Shown here: piece by piece, positions 52,794 to 60,863 of the stretch
Layout of the letters: each line of letters begins with the position of its first letter
How positions within the stretch are numbered: position 1 is the stretch's first letter
Assembly (NCBI RefSeq): GCF_000005825.2
Contig: NC_013791.2
Coordinates: forward strand, 806,001-870,000
Direction: 5' to 3'
DNA: 64,000 nucleotides
DNA from: Alkalihalophilus pseudofirmus OF4
Lineage (GTDB): Bacteria > Bacillota > Bacilli > Bacillales > Bacillaceae_D
Notes under the pieces: model-generated
What the model was told of the DNA's origin: nothing
Seen by the model: the letters and a program-made list of their open reading frames with translations, nothing else
Databases searched by the model: none
Program-made: the position numbers and the translations under genes

Positions 52794-53798
52794 ATGAAAA
52801 AATGGTTGCTTATGCTGTTGATGGTAAGTATGGCTGGAATGATCCTAACACCGGCCGGCCTAGCAAAAGAGGTAGGAAAAGGAGATATTGCCTTTGTTGA
52901 TGTATCTGTGTTGACGGTGTGGGCTGAGCCGAATTTGGACCGGCCGATTGATGCACCTGCTGTATCGAATCCAGTTGATCACTGGAAGTGGACTACTGAC
53001 ATGACCTATGAGGAAAAGCTATGGCTAGTCGGAAAGCTAGAAACACAAGCTCTATACGGAATGAAAGTTAATGTGTTAGAAGAAGCGGGTGACTGGGTTA
53101 AGATTTCAGTAGAAGGCCAGCCTACGCCTCGTGAAGAATCAGGTTATCCAGGCTGGGTTCCTAAAGTTCAGTTAACAAATAATGAACGGCTAGAAGATTT
53201 ATCTAACCGTCCGTTTGCGACAGTCACTGTGCCGACTGCTTCTTTATACGAAGATCGTGCTTTATCAAAAGAATTTATGGAAGTGAGTTTCAATACAAGA
53301 TTGCCGGTTATGGCCGAGCAGGGAAATAAAGTACTTGTTGCGACACCAGCTGATGGAAACAAGTGGTTCGACCTAGCAGATATTGAAATATATGAATCAG
53401 AGCAAGATATACCAAAACCAACAGCTGATGATTTACTAGCTACTGGTGAATTGTTTTTAGATTTACCATACTTATGGGCTGGTGTATCAGGCTTTGGATT
53501 TGATTGTTCAGGATTTACACACACGATTTATAAGGCTCATGGAATAACGATCCCTCGTGATTCAAGCATACAAGCTCAGCATGGTACATTTGTTGAAAGA
53601 GAAGATTTGCAAAAAGGAGACCTTGTATTCTTTGCCCGTAACAATGGCACAGGAGCCGTTCACCATGTCGGAATGTATATTGGTGAAGGGAAAATGATTC
53701 ACTCACCCAATACAGCCAGCACCGTAGAAATTGTGGTGATTGATGAATCGAGTTATGCATCAAGCTATCACAGCGGACGTCGTTATTTAGAAAATTAA
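52794..53798 (+). CDS. ykfC: Gamma-D-glutamyl-L-amino acid endopeptidase (YkfC, NlpC/P60)
   Basis: About 334 residues. There is a signal peptide (MKKWLLMLLMVSMAGMIL..), two SH3-type segments (VDVSVLTVWAEP and FATVTVPTASLYED regions) and a C-terminal NlpC/P60 domain. The catalytic residues are Cys238 in GFDCSGFTHTIY, His291 in HHVGMYIG and His303 in MIHSPN. It cleaves L-Ala-gamma-D-Glu-Dap peptides between D-Glu and Dap, releasing L-Ala-D-Glu for YkfB. AGGAGGAG precedes the ATG. Unlike its six-fold degenerate relative at 44.3 kb, all three catalytic residues are present. Confidence 0.92.
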   Translation: MKKWLLMLLMVSMAGMILTPAGLAKEVGKGDIAFVDVSVLTVWAEPNLDRPIDAPAVSNPVDHWKWTTDMTYEEKLWLVGKLETQALYGMKVNVLEEAGDWVKISVEGQPTPREESGYPGWVPKVQLTNNERLEDLSNRPFATVTVPTASLYEDRALSKEFMEVSFNTRLPVMAEQGNKVLVATPADGNKWFDLADIEIYESEQDIPKPTADDLLATGELFLDLPYLWAGVSGFGFDCSGFTHTIYKAHGITIPRDSSIQAQHGTFVEREDLQKGDLVFFARNNGTGAVHHVGMYIGEGKMIHSPNTASTVEIVVIDESSYASSYHSGRRYLEN

Positions 53799-53806
53799 CA
53801 ATAGCA

Positions 53807-53843
53807 GGAGGCTGGTCCATGTGTGAATGGACCAGCCTTATTT
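53807..53843 (+). terminator. Terminator after ykfC
   Basis: AGGCTGGTCCAT / ATGGACCAGCCT stem with a 6-nt loop, then TTATTTG. Confidence 0.85.
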
Positions 53844-53882
53844 GTTAAATAGAGGTACACGCGGTTTACTAGCAAAAACAAA

Positions 53883-53908
53883 AAAAGCGTGGAAGTGTCC
53901 ACGCTTTT
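53883..53908 (-). terminator. Terminator of the subtilisin gene (also usable from the left)
   Basis: A perfect AAAAGCGTGGA / TCCACGCTTTT stem with a 4-nt loop, flanked by A and T runs. Confidence 0.88.
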
Positions 53909-53913
53909 AACAA

Positions 53914-55053
53914 TTATTGTTGAATAGCAGCCATTGACTGCACCAAACCATTTCCGAACTGATTTGAGCCGCCTAGTGGAAGGGCAGTATCATTTAAGAG
54001 ATTACGAAGCTCAACATTAGATAAATGGGGCTTCGCTTGCCATACCTGTGCAGCGACACCAGCTACATGTGGAGAGGCCATAGATGTTCCATTAAATGAA
54101 GCATAGTTATTATTAGGAGTTGTACTTAAAATACCGGCACCAGGAGCTGAAATCTCAACAGCTGGTCCTGTACTAGAGAACGTTGCACGTTGATTGTTTT
54201 GGTCTGTTGCAGCAACAGCGATGACAGATTCATATTTAGCAGGGTAGCCAACTGTGTCGTTATTACCGCCGCGATTGCCGCTATTCCCAGCAGCAGCGAC
54301 AACTAGTAATCCTTCGGCGTAGGCAAGGTCACTGAACTCTTTTAAAATAGCAGAGCTTTGAGAACCACCTAGACTCATATTAATAATATCCATTCCATTA
54401 TTAATGGACCACTCAATTCCTTCTGCAATCCCTGCATAGGAGCCGCTTCCAGCATTATTTAGTACTTTGACAGCATAAAGATCTGCTTCACTTGCTACTC
54501 CAACGACACCAATGTCGTTATTAACGGCAGCTACGGTACCTGCAACATGTGTTCCATGGCCGTCACCATCAAAAAATGGATCGCGGTTTGCTGAATCTGT
54601 AAATACAGAGTGACCACCTTGTACATTCGCTGTAAGATCTGGATGGCTGCGGTCAATTCCTGTATCAAGAATAGCTACTTTTACACCATTGCCAGTGTAT
54701 CCAGCATTTTGTGCGTCAGTTCCTTGAACACGAGGAATACCCCAAGGTACGTTTTGTGCAAGCTTCGTTACCTCTGCATTTTCCTCAACAAATTTAATAT
54801 GGGGGTGGTTTTTTAGACCGCGAGCTTTATTTTCAGGTAGTTCTACTTGAACGACCGGGAGCAGATTAAATTCATGGATAATATCTTCTTCCTCCACTCC
54901 AAACGCCTTCAACAATCCTTTTTGAGACGGGCCGTCAAATGAAACTAAATACTCTTTCGTTTCGTTTTGAGCAAAATTATTTTGAGCGAAAGCTGCTTGT
55001 CCTGGTAATAGCATTGTGAACACTAATAGAAGCGCCAATAAAAGATGTCTCAT
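53914..55053 (-). CDS. Secreted subtilisin-like alkaline serine protease
   Basis: About 379 residues. It has a signal peptide (MRHLLLALLL...QAAFA, about residues 1-23), an I9 propeptide (about 24-98) and a mature S8 protease starting AQNVPWGIPRVQ near residue 99. The triad is Asp130 (ILDTGIDRSHPD), His166 (GHGTHVAG) and Ser324 (NGTSMASPH), with oxyanion Asn257 (AAAGNSG). The mature start and length are like AprE and the high-alkaline subtilisins, with a one-residue insert near the active Asp. It is secreted to degrade protein. GGAGGA suits the second ATG (55053), not the one at 55059. Confidence 0.95.
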   Translation of the reverse strand: MRHLLLALLLVFTMLLPGQAAFAQNNFAQNETKEYLVSFDGPSQKGLLKAFGVEEEDIIHEFNLLPVVQVELPENKARGLKNHPHIKFVEENAEVTKLAQNVPWGIPRVQGTDAQNAGYTGNGVKVAILDTGIDRSHPDLTANVQGGHSVFTDSANRDPFFDGDGHGTHVAGTVAAVNNDIGVVGVASEADLYAVKVLNNAGSGSYAGIAEGIEWSINNGMDIINMSLGGSQSSAILKEFSDLAYAEGLLVVAAAGNSGNRGGNNDTVGYPAKYESVIAVAATDQNNQRATFSSTGPAVEISAPGAGILSTTPNNNYASFNGTSMASPHVAGVAAQVWQAKPHLSNVELRNLLNDTALPLGGSNQFGNGLVQSMAAIQQ

Positions 55054-55088
55054 TTTCATCTTCCTCCAATTATTTATTTAGTTGTAAG

Positions 55089-55136
55089 TATCTATCTAAT
55101 ATGAGTCTAAATAGATAGATAATTCTAACTATTATA
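55089..55136 (-). promoter_or_regulatory. Subtilisin gene leader: TATAAT and 5' hairpin
   Basis: On the minus strand a TATAAT (55131-55136) is followed by a 10-bp inverted repeat TATCTATCTA / TAGATAGATA (55121-55112 with 55098-55089, 13-nt loop). If the -10 is used, transcription starts near 55124 and the hairpin is at the very 5' end. No clear -35 was found. Confidence 0.5.
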
Positions 55137-55283
55137 ATATTAATGATAAAGTGCAATAGATCAGGAAGCAATCAATAATTATATAAACATACTTATACAA
55201 GTAGTGTCAGAAGGGATTTTCCTATTATTGGCTAATACATGTAAGAGGAGTGTATTAGGAACAAAGAGAGGGAGTCACCTATT

Positions 55284-55802
55284 ATGAAACAAATCGTCCA
55301 TTTTAAAAGGGAAGAGGTCTTTCGGGAGCGTGCAGCTTTAGTGGTAGCTAAGCATACGGAAAGGATCAAAAACGGCCTGCAAAATGCTTGTGTGATTCAT
55401 GTTGGCAGCACAGCAATTGAAGGGTCTTTAACAAAAGGAGATGTTGACCTTCAAGTTCGTATTCCAATAGAGGAGTTTGACCATGCAAAAAGCTTCTTGT
55501 TAAAGCACTACACCATTAATACCGGGAGCACGCAAACGTCATTCTTTTGTGCGTTTGAAGACGAGGAAGACCTTCTGCCTTTAGGATTACAGTTAACAGC
55601 TGCAGGTTCAGAGTTAGATCATTTCTGGAAAGTAAAAGCATACTTTGTCGCATATCCGTGTGAGGTCATTCAATATAATGAGTTGAAGTTAATGTTTGAA
55701 GGAAAAGATATGGAAACTTACAGACATGCAAAGTCTCTTTATATGAGAAGAATTTTAACATCTAAAGAATACAGAGAATTTGAAAAGAGGTTAGGAGAGT
55801 GA
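55284..55802 (+). CDS. GrpB family (UPF0157) protein
   Basis: The 172-residue protein has VIHVGSTAIEGSLTKGDVDL near residue 38, the GrpB GS...D.D pattern of a nucleotidyltransferase-like fold, and a C-terminal helical stretch YRHAKSLYMRRILTSKEYRE. The biochemical role of the family is unknown. GAGGGAG stands before the ATG. Confidence 0.85.
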   Translation: MKQIVHFKREEVFRERAALVVAKHTERIKNGLQNACVIHVGSTAIEGSLTKGDVDLQVRIPIEEFDHAKSFLLKHYTINTGSTQTSFFCAFEDEEDLLPLGLQLTAAGSELDHFWKVKAYFVAYPCEVIQYNELKLMFEGKDMETYRHAKSLYMRRILTSKEYREFEKRLGE

Positions 55803-55820
55803 TAGATATAGGGGGCGGCT

Positions 55821-55858
55821 TGAAGCACTCATGAATCCAGCATGGGTGCTTCATTTTA
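55821..55858 (+). terminator. Rho-independent terminator
   Basis: TGAAGCACTCATG / CATGGGTGCTTCA stem (one G-T) with a 7-nt loop and a T run; placed between convergent grpB-like and 5TMR-LYT genes. Confidence 0.85.
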
Positions 55859-56437
55859 TCTCGTCTTCTGATGGAACTTAAGTAAGAATATAAGCAAAGC
55901 CATTAGGAAGACCATGGTTAAGGTTTGCATTGTGATCATTAGTTTTGCTGCATCGTAAAACTCGTTTGTAAGAGAGGTGAAAAAGAAGCTTAACGAAGAT
56001 ACATAAAAGAACACATGAAAAAGAGCTAAGCCAGAAGCCATAACGATTTTCTTTAAATCGTTAGATGCCAGAAAGCTCGTATGTAGAAAAGGGATCGTAA
56101 CCACAACAAGGCTTGAAATAAAAAAGGAAGGGACCCACCCTGGCCCGCCAATGATTAACCGGTATATATTAAGTACAGCGTAAATAGGAATGGCAACCGG
56201 AAACCCGCCGAATAAAGAACCGATAATAAATGGTATATACCTAAGGTCAAATATAAAACCATGGCTGATATGGATAGGGAACGACATACACAACACCATG
56301 ACGATGCTAGATAAGAGAGCTAGTATGATGACATTTCCATCCGTTGTCTTTTTGTATTCGATGATCATTAAATAAAAAAGCATTCCAAGTAGCAAAAAGA
56401 AGACGTTACCTAACAACGTTTCAATTAAATCAAACAT
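55856..56437 (-). CDS. Stand-alone 5TMR-LYT membrane sensor module
   Basis: The 193-residue product is almost entirely hydrophobic (five or six helices). FIFDLRYIPFIIGSLFGGFP and YRLIIGGPGWVPSFFISSLV are the 5TMR-LYT hallmark found in LytS kinases and YhcK-type diguanylate cyclases. Here the usual cytoplasmic output domain is missing; the protein ends after LLKFHQKTR. It may be a truncated receptor or an input subunit that works with another protein. AAAGGA precedes the ATG. A cre-like site is 86 bp upstream. Confidence 0.75.
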   Translation of the reverse strand: MFDLIETLLGNVFFLLLGMLFYLMIIEYKKTTDGNVIILALLSSIVMVLCMSFPIHISHGFIFDLRYIPFIIGSLFGGFPVAIPIYAVLNIYRLIIGGPGWVPSFFISSLVVVTIPFLHTSFLASNDLKKIVMASGLALFHVFFYVSSLSFFFTSLTNEFYDAAKLMITMQTLTMVFLMALLIFLLKFHQKTR

Positions 56438-56522
56438 GAGGATCGTCCTTTCAGTTCTTTCTAAAATCTTACCATAACACCTATGGAAAAAGATACTCTA
56501 GGGCATATCACTGTATGATGTA

Positions 56523-56536
56523 TGATAACGCTTATA
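56523..56536. promoter_or_regulatory. cre-like site upstream of the 5TMR-LYT gene
   Basis: TGATAACGCTTATA matches TGWNANCGNTNWCA at all but one defined base. It shares TGATAACGCTTA with the madL-side cre at 24673. Confidence 0.45.
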
Positions 56537-56620
56537 CTTTTTCGAGCATTCCAAGACATGACATACGTATCTCAACATTTTACCCTATTTGCCTAGTACA
56601 CCTCTATTAAGATAGAAAAA

Positions 56621-56650
56621 AATATGAAGCCAGATTAAGCTTCATATTTT
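56621..56650 (-). terminator. Terminator of the SET gene
   Basis: AATATGAAGC / GCTTCATATT stem with an 8-nt loop, flanked by A and T runs, so it can act in either direction. Confidence 0.75.
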
Positions 56651-56661
56651 TAGGTCCTTGC

Positions 56662-57042
56662 TTATTTATCTTTCATGAACCATAGCGGCGTCTCATCGGC
56701 TACTTCTCCGTTATAATTCACGAAGATTTCCTCGCCAGCTTTAATATCGCGATAGGCATAATAACTGAAAATATGCTTATCAAAATTAATATCATAGGTT
56801 GCATTTGGAGTAAAAGAATGATTAAAAAGCATTCCATAGCCCAGCACAATCGCGGTATGATTTTTGCCATATTCATATACATAATCAGCTAAGACCGTTT
56901 CTTGGATTAAAATGTGCTCGATATTCGGATAAGGTACGACAGGAGCCTCGTGAAACATGGTTCCTTTTGGGATATCTTCTGTTGCAAAGACCCCTCTATT
57001 AAATTCTCCTCCACTGACAGGGGAGGTTTTGACTGTAATCAT
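56662..57042 (-). CDS. Small SET-domain protein
   Basis: About 126 residues, all SET domain. It has NRGVFATEDIPKGTMFHE near the start, GYGMLFNHSFTPNATYDI in the pseudoknot region and FYAYRDIKAGEEIFVNYNG-like sequence at the end. SET proteins methylate lysine using SAM; bacterial substrates are mostly unknown. The ATG at 57042, after AAGGTG, is favoured over the GTG three codons upstream. No Cys-rich post-SET region is present. Confidence 0.82.
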   Translation of the reverse strand: MITVKTSPVSGGEFNRGVFATEDIPKGTMFHEAPVVPYPNIEHILIQETVLADYVYEYGKNHTAIVLGYGMLFNHSFTPNATYDINFDKHIFSYYAYRDIKAGEEIFVNYNGEVADETPLWFMKDK

Positions 57043-57180
57043 TTGCGTCACCTTCGCGTTCTTAGAAGTAGTTATATTTATCTTCCTAGCTTGACAGTTG
57101 TTCGTGTGAAAAGCAACTGTAAAATGCTTACTCTAATCTAGTCATTCTCAATTGAGCTGATAAGGATTATAACACGTCTG

Positions 57181-57753
57181 CTAGATGAGCCACATTTCCT
57201 CAGGATTCAGTTGATACATCCCATTTTCACGGTGCATAAAATGACACATAATAAATTCACGTCTAATTGTTGCAAAGTCCTCGTGGTATTGTTTAATAAA
57301 TTCATTTAATTCTTTTTCACTGTAGATGACTCCAACGTTTAATTTGCTAGCTAGGTATTCTAAAATGATAAGCTTTTTCTTGCGTTGGGCCGGAATAGTT
57401 TTTAATTTACCATCGTCTGTGAAGAAGTTTTGAATAACTTTGTATTTCTCTTGGTCTTCTACTTTAAATGGGTCCATCTCTACTTCACCCCCTACTTTAA
57501 TAATCGCTGCTGCCATTATTTCAAGTTTCTTCTCATCTAAATGATAGTAAATCGTATTTTTTTCTCTGCGTTGGTAAACAAGATTTATGTCTCTTAATTT
57601 AGCGAGATGGTGAGAAATAGTGGGAGGAGTTAAGCCTAACTTTCCCGCAATGGCTTGCCCATGAAGCGAGCCGTTCTTTAATAAAGCAATAATTTGAATA
57701 CGGGTTTTATCCCCTAATGTTTTATGGAAGTTAACTAAACGGTTTAATTGCAT
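57181..57753 (-). CDS. ArsR-type regulator with DUF2087 domain
   Basis: The 190-residue protein has an N-terminal ArsR-like winged helix (about residues 5-85), with LGDKTRIQIIALLKNGSLHG and LTPPTISHHLAKLRDINLV. A DUF2087 domain follows, with IPAQRKKKLIILEYLASKL, YSEKELNEFIKQYHEDFATI and RREFIMCHFMHREN. There is no metal-binding CxC motif, so the signal is not a metal by that site. AAGGGG suits the second ATG. A perfect 20-bp palindrome covers its -10, so it is probably self-regulated. Confidence 0.85.
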   Translation of the reverse strand: MQLNRLVNFHKTLGDKTRIQIIALLKNGSLHGQAIAGKLGLTPPTISHHLAKLRDINLVYQRREKNTIYYHLDEKKLEIMAAAIIKVGGEVEMDPFKVEDQEKYKVIQNFFTDDGKLKTIPAQRKKKLIILEYLASKLNVGVIYSEKELNEFIKQYHEDFATIRREFIMCHFMHRENGMYQLNPEEMWLI

Positions 57754-57779
57754 CTTCATATCCCCTTAGATCGTTATCT

Positions 57780-57799
57780 AATTAGATTATAATCTAATT
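57780..57799. promoter_or_regulatory. 20-bp palindromic operator of the ArsR-DUF2087 gene
   Basis: AATTAGATTATAATCTAATT is a perfect palindrome that contains TATAAT, in the gap between the divergent regulator and the GGCT-like gene. Confidence 0.72.
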
Positions 57800-57930
57800 G
57801 CTAAGAAATGACAATAGTAATACTAAGAACTTTTCGGGCGGGTTAGACAATTTAGCAAAAAATCGTTATCCTAATGGAACGAAAAGTGATAAAGGTGTGT
57901 GTAAATGTGGATGTGAAAGAGGAAACAATT

Positions 57931-58584
57931 ATGAAGAGTGACGACATTTTAAAGACAACCCATGTGTGGTATGCAAGCTATGGTTCAAATATGAATCCAG
58001 AGCGATTTTATTGTTATATTCAAGGTGGGAAGCCTGAAGGGTCAACAAAAACCGAAAAAGGCTGTCGAGATCACACTCTGCCTGTTGAGGTTCGGACGTT
58101 ATCTTTACCATATGAAGCCTATTTTGCTCACTATGCCGACCGCTGGGGAGGAGCCCCTGTTTTTATCGATCCAAATAAAGGGGATAAGCACTCCTTTTTT
58201 GTTTGCTACTTAGTAACAATGGAACAATATTTAGATGTGATGGCTCAAGAAAATGGTCTCTTAGAGGTAGAAAGTGAGTTGTCACGTCTCGTTAATGACC
58301 AGACCGCTTTATTAAAAGGGTTATATGGAAAGATGATGAACGTAGGGACAATGGATGGCTTCCCTATTTTTACATTTACGAATCCGAAACGGCCCGAAGT
58401 AGAGTCAGAGTTTCCCCCAGCTATCCCTTACTTAAAGACGATTTTAAAAGGGTTGATGAACCAATGCGGGTTATTAGAAGAAGAAGCAGCTGATTACTTA
58501 CTAAGCCTTGAAGGGGTTAGTCCAGCTTATACTCGCTCAGAGTTGATAGAGCTTGCAGTCGATGCACAGGAGAAAATAAAGTGA
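57931..58584 (+). CDS. Gamma-glutamylcyclotransferase-like protein
   Basis: About 217 residues. The motif VWYASYGSNMNPERF near residue 11 is the YGSN substrate loop of the GGCT-like fold, followed by ADRWGGAPVFIDPN. The fold acts on gamma-glutamyl substrates in some members; no catalytic Glu was confirmed here. The frame opens earlier, but AAAGAGGA before the ATG at 57931 sets the start. It is divergent from the ArsR regulator gene and may be its target. Confidence 0.72.
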   Translation: MKSDDILKTTHVWYASYGSNMNPERFYCYIQGGKPEGSTKTEKGCRDHTLPVEVRTLSLPYEAYFAHYADRWGGAPVFIDPNKGDKHSFFVCYLVTMEQYLDVMAQENGLLEVESELSRLVNDQTALLKGLYGKMMNVGTMDGFPIFTFTNPKRPEVESEFPPAIPYLKTILKGLMNQCGLLEEEAADYLLSLEGVSPAYTRSELIELAVDAQEKIK

Positions 58585-58586
58585 TA

Positions 58587-58628
58587 AAACAATCGAAACG
58601 GGGTACGTCCTTGTTTCGATTGTTTCAA
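58587..58628 (+). terminator. Rho-independent terminator
   Basis: A perfect 13-bp stem AAACAATCGAAAC / GTTTCGATTGTTT with a 13-nt loop. Confidence 0.78.
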
Positions 58629-58708
58629 TTAAGGAAACTTTTGTATGAGAATCAACGTATACTTAGGAAGATGATAAAAAGTATTTTTTGTGTGAGAGGA
58701 GTAAACCT

Positions 58709-58921
58709 ATGAATGAGATCCTTACAGAGCTTGACCAGCTTAACTTAGCTGTCATTGCACCTTTTCTAGTTATTCAATTCATTTTAATGCTTGTAGCTTT
58801 ATTTGATTGGTTTCGAATCGAGAAAACGAATGGCCCTAAATGGTTGTGGCTAATTATTATTGTATTCGTTAATTTAATCGGTCCAATATTGTATTTTGTA
58901 ATCGGCAGGAGGCAAGATTAA
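58709..58921 (+). CDS. yxlE: PLDc_N-type membrane protein (YxlE-like)
   Basis: The 70-residue protein has two hydrophobic helices, with FDWFRIEKTNGPKWLWLIII and LIGPILYFVIGRRQD, the phospholipase D nuclease-N (PLDNc) pattern. GAGGAG is before the ATG at 58709. Its stop overlaps the ABC ATPase start by 1 nt. In B. subtilis yxlE precedes yxlF and yxlG in the sigY operon. Confidence 0.8.
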   Translation: MNEILTELDQLNLAVIAPFLVIQFILMLVALFDWFRIEKTNGPKWLWLIIIVFVNLIGPILYFVIGRRQD

Positions 58922-59829
58922 TGTCCTTTTTTCAGGTTGACCAGCTAACTAAAGTATATGGTGATAATAAAGTAGTTGATTCCGTTTCTTTCTCACTTGA
59001 AGAGGGGCGTTGTGTAGCATTGCTTGGTCCGAATGGTGCTGGAAAAACCACCACTTTAAAAATGCTGACTCATTTGTTGAAGCCTACTAGCGGCACTATT
59101 AGCATGTCAGGTTTTAGTTCGGATTCAGATTTACGAGAGCAGATTGGCTATCTTCCTCAATACCCTGTTTTTCATAACTGGATGAGTGGAAGAGAATTTC
59201 TAGAATACGTTGGGAAATTAGCTCATTTGCCTAAAGCTGAGGTGAAGGCGCGTACAAGCGAGCTGCTTGAAGTAATGGGTTTAAGTGATGCGGCAAACCG
59301 CAGAATTGGAAAGTACTCTGGTGGAATGAAACAGCGGTTAGGGATCGCTCAGGCCATTATACACAAGCCAAAGCTGCTATTATTAGATGAACCGGTTTCA
59401 GCACTTGATCCCTTTGGTAGGCGTGAAGTGCTTGAGTTAATTCGTCAGCTTAAGAAAGATACAACGATCCTTTTTTCCACTCATGTACTAAATGATGCAG
59501 AAGAAGTGAGTGATGATGTCATAATCATTCATAATGGTGAAATAAAGGTAGCAGACAAATTGGGCAATCTTCAAGAAAAGCATCAGAAGCCGATTATCTC
59601 AATCCAAACAAAAGGTCCGATTCAGACCTACATTCAACATTGGGAGAAATGGGAGGATGTACTTGAGGTTGATTATGAAGAAGACTCTGCAAAGGTCCGT
59701 CTCAATGACATTGAGAAGACGAAGAGAGCAATGCTTCAAGATATTGTAGAACAAAATATCCCCCTTACCCGCTTTGAAGTAGAAAAATCATCACTTGAGG
59801 ATTTATTTGTTAAGGTGGTGAGAGGATGA
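58921..59829 (+). CDS. yxlF: ABC transporter ATP-binding protein (YxlF-like)
   Basis: The 302-residue ATPase has GPNGAGKTTTLKML at residues 36-49, the Q-loop IGYLPQYP, the signature YSGGMKQRLGIAQAI and the Walker B LLLLDEPVSALDP. The D-loop and H-loop (LFSTHVL) are present, followed by a C-terminal extension as in YxlF/NatA-type exporters. It powers the permease encoded immediately downstream, whose start overlaps its end by 4 nt. Substrate unknown. Confidence 0.9.
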   Translation: MSFFQVDQLTKVYGDNKVVDSVSFSLEEGRCVALLGPNGAGKTTTLKMLTHLLKPTSGTISMSGFSSDSDLREQIGYLPQYPVFHNWMSGREFLEYVGKLAHLPKAEVKARTSELLEVMGLSDAANRRIGKYSGGMKQRLGIAQAIIHKPKLLLLDEPVSALDPFGRREVLELIRQLKKDTTILFSTHVLNDAEEVSDDVIIIHNGEIKVADKLGNLQEKHQKPIISIQTKGPIQTYIQHWEKWEDVLEVDYEEDSAKVRLNDIEKTKRAMLQDIVEQNIPLTRFEVEKSSLEDLFVKVVRG

Positions 59830-60605
59830 GGCAATGGGTTGTTTTATTTCAAAAAGAAGTACTAGAAATGACACGTAATTATAAATTAATTTGGCTGCCA
59901 ATCGTGTTTATCCTTTTAGGCATGACAGATCCCCTAACTACTTACTATATGCCTCAAATCCTTGAGATGTCAGGCGGTTTGCCTGAGGGAGCTGTGTTTG
60001 AAATGCCGACACCCGCAGCACAAGAGGTATTAATGATGGTCATTTCTCAACTAAATATGCTAGGAGTATTAATTATTGTCTTGGCATCAATGGGAATTAT
60101 CTCCGAAGAACGAAGAAGCGGCTTGGCGGGTATGATTTTAGTGAAGCCAGTATCATATGCGTCCTATGTGACAGCAAAGTGGGCGGGCCTTAGCATTGTT
60201 GGCCTTTTATCGCTTTTTTTAGGGTATTTGGCAGGCTGGTATTATGTTGTAGTGTTATTTGAAACTGTATCCTTTGCAGTCTTTTTACAAAGCTACCTGT
60301 TATTAGCCTTATGGTTCTTGTTTATATTTACATTAATTATTCTTTTCAACGCCGCGCTTAAGGTGCCTGGATTAGTAGCATTTGTTACTATTACAACCAT
60401 TATCATTCTTTCAATAATGACTAGCACTTTCGAGAGTTGGATGGAATGGAGTCCCGCACAGCTTACAAGTCATCTAGGTTCTATTCTGGTTGAGGAGATG
60501 GTTCCTGAAGGTCTATGGCTTACTGTTAGTGTGACGGTCGTACTGATTATTGTATTTTTGTTAGGGTCTATTAAGATCCTTCAAAACAAAGAGTTATCGG
60601 AATAG
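59826..60605 (+). CDS. yxlG: ABC transporter permease (YxlG-like)
   Basis: The 259-residue ABC-2 type permease has six hydrophobic helices, starting MRQWVVLFQKEVLEMTRNYK and containing ISEERRSGLAGMILVKPVSY, the ABC-2 membrane hallmark. It pairs with the ATPase encoded just upstream. The start overlaps the upstream gene by 4 nt. The sigma factor SigY and its anti-sigma genes of the B. subtilis operon are not present here. Confidence 0.88.
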   Translation: MRQWVVLFQKEVLEMTRNYKLIWLPIVFILLGMTDPLTTYYMPQILEMSGGLPEGAVFEMPTPAAQEVLMMVISQLNMLGVLIIVLASMGIISEERRSGLAGMILVKPVSYASYVTAKWAGLSIVGLLSLFLGYLAGWYYVVVLFETVSFAVFLQSYLLLALWFLFIFTLIILFNAALKVPGLVAFVTITTIIILSIMTSTFESWMEWSPAQLTSHLGSILVEEMVPEGLWLTVSVTVVLIIVFLLGSIKILQNKELSE

Positions 60606-60668
60606 TATCTTTATGATTATGACAAAATACACCTGTACCATTAATTTAAAAAATAAGGTGGGAATCCT

Positions 60669-60785
60669 ATGTCACAATCAAAATCACAAGAAGAACGTCA
60701 ATGGAGACAGCGTAAAGAATCACAGCATCCACATGGAAAGATTAAGTCCTTAAAAGATCTTTCTAATGAAACAAAGAAACAATAA
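60669..60785 (+). CDS. Small basic/hydrophilic protein (38 aa)
   Basis: The frame starts MSQSKSQEERQWRQRKESQH and continues PHGKIKSLKDLSNETKKQ. It is hydrophilic and rich in Lys, Arg, Gln and Ser. AAGGTGGG is before the ATG. It resembles short conserved Bacillus proteins (DUF6254-like, from memory). It is too short for a firm family call but coding is likely. A hairpin terminator follows. Confidence 0.65.
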   Translation: MSQSKSQEERQWRQRKESQHPHGKIKSLKDLSNETKKQ

Positions 60786-60790
60786 AAGAA

Positions 60791-60823
60791 CAGCTGCTGT
60801 GTCATCACAGCGGCTATTCTTTT
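60791..60823 (+). terminator. Terminator of the 38-aa gene
   Basis: An AGCTGCTGTG / CACAGCGGCT stem with a 4-nt loop and a T-rich tail. Confidence 0.75.
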
Positions 60824-60863
60824 CATGCTCTCTTTTGTAGTCTCTTTCGTACTATTTATAGAC

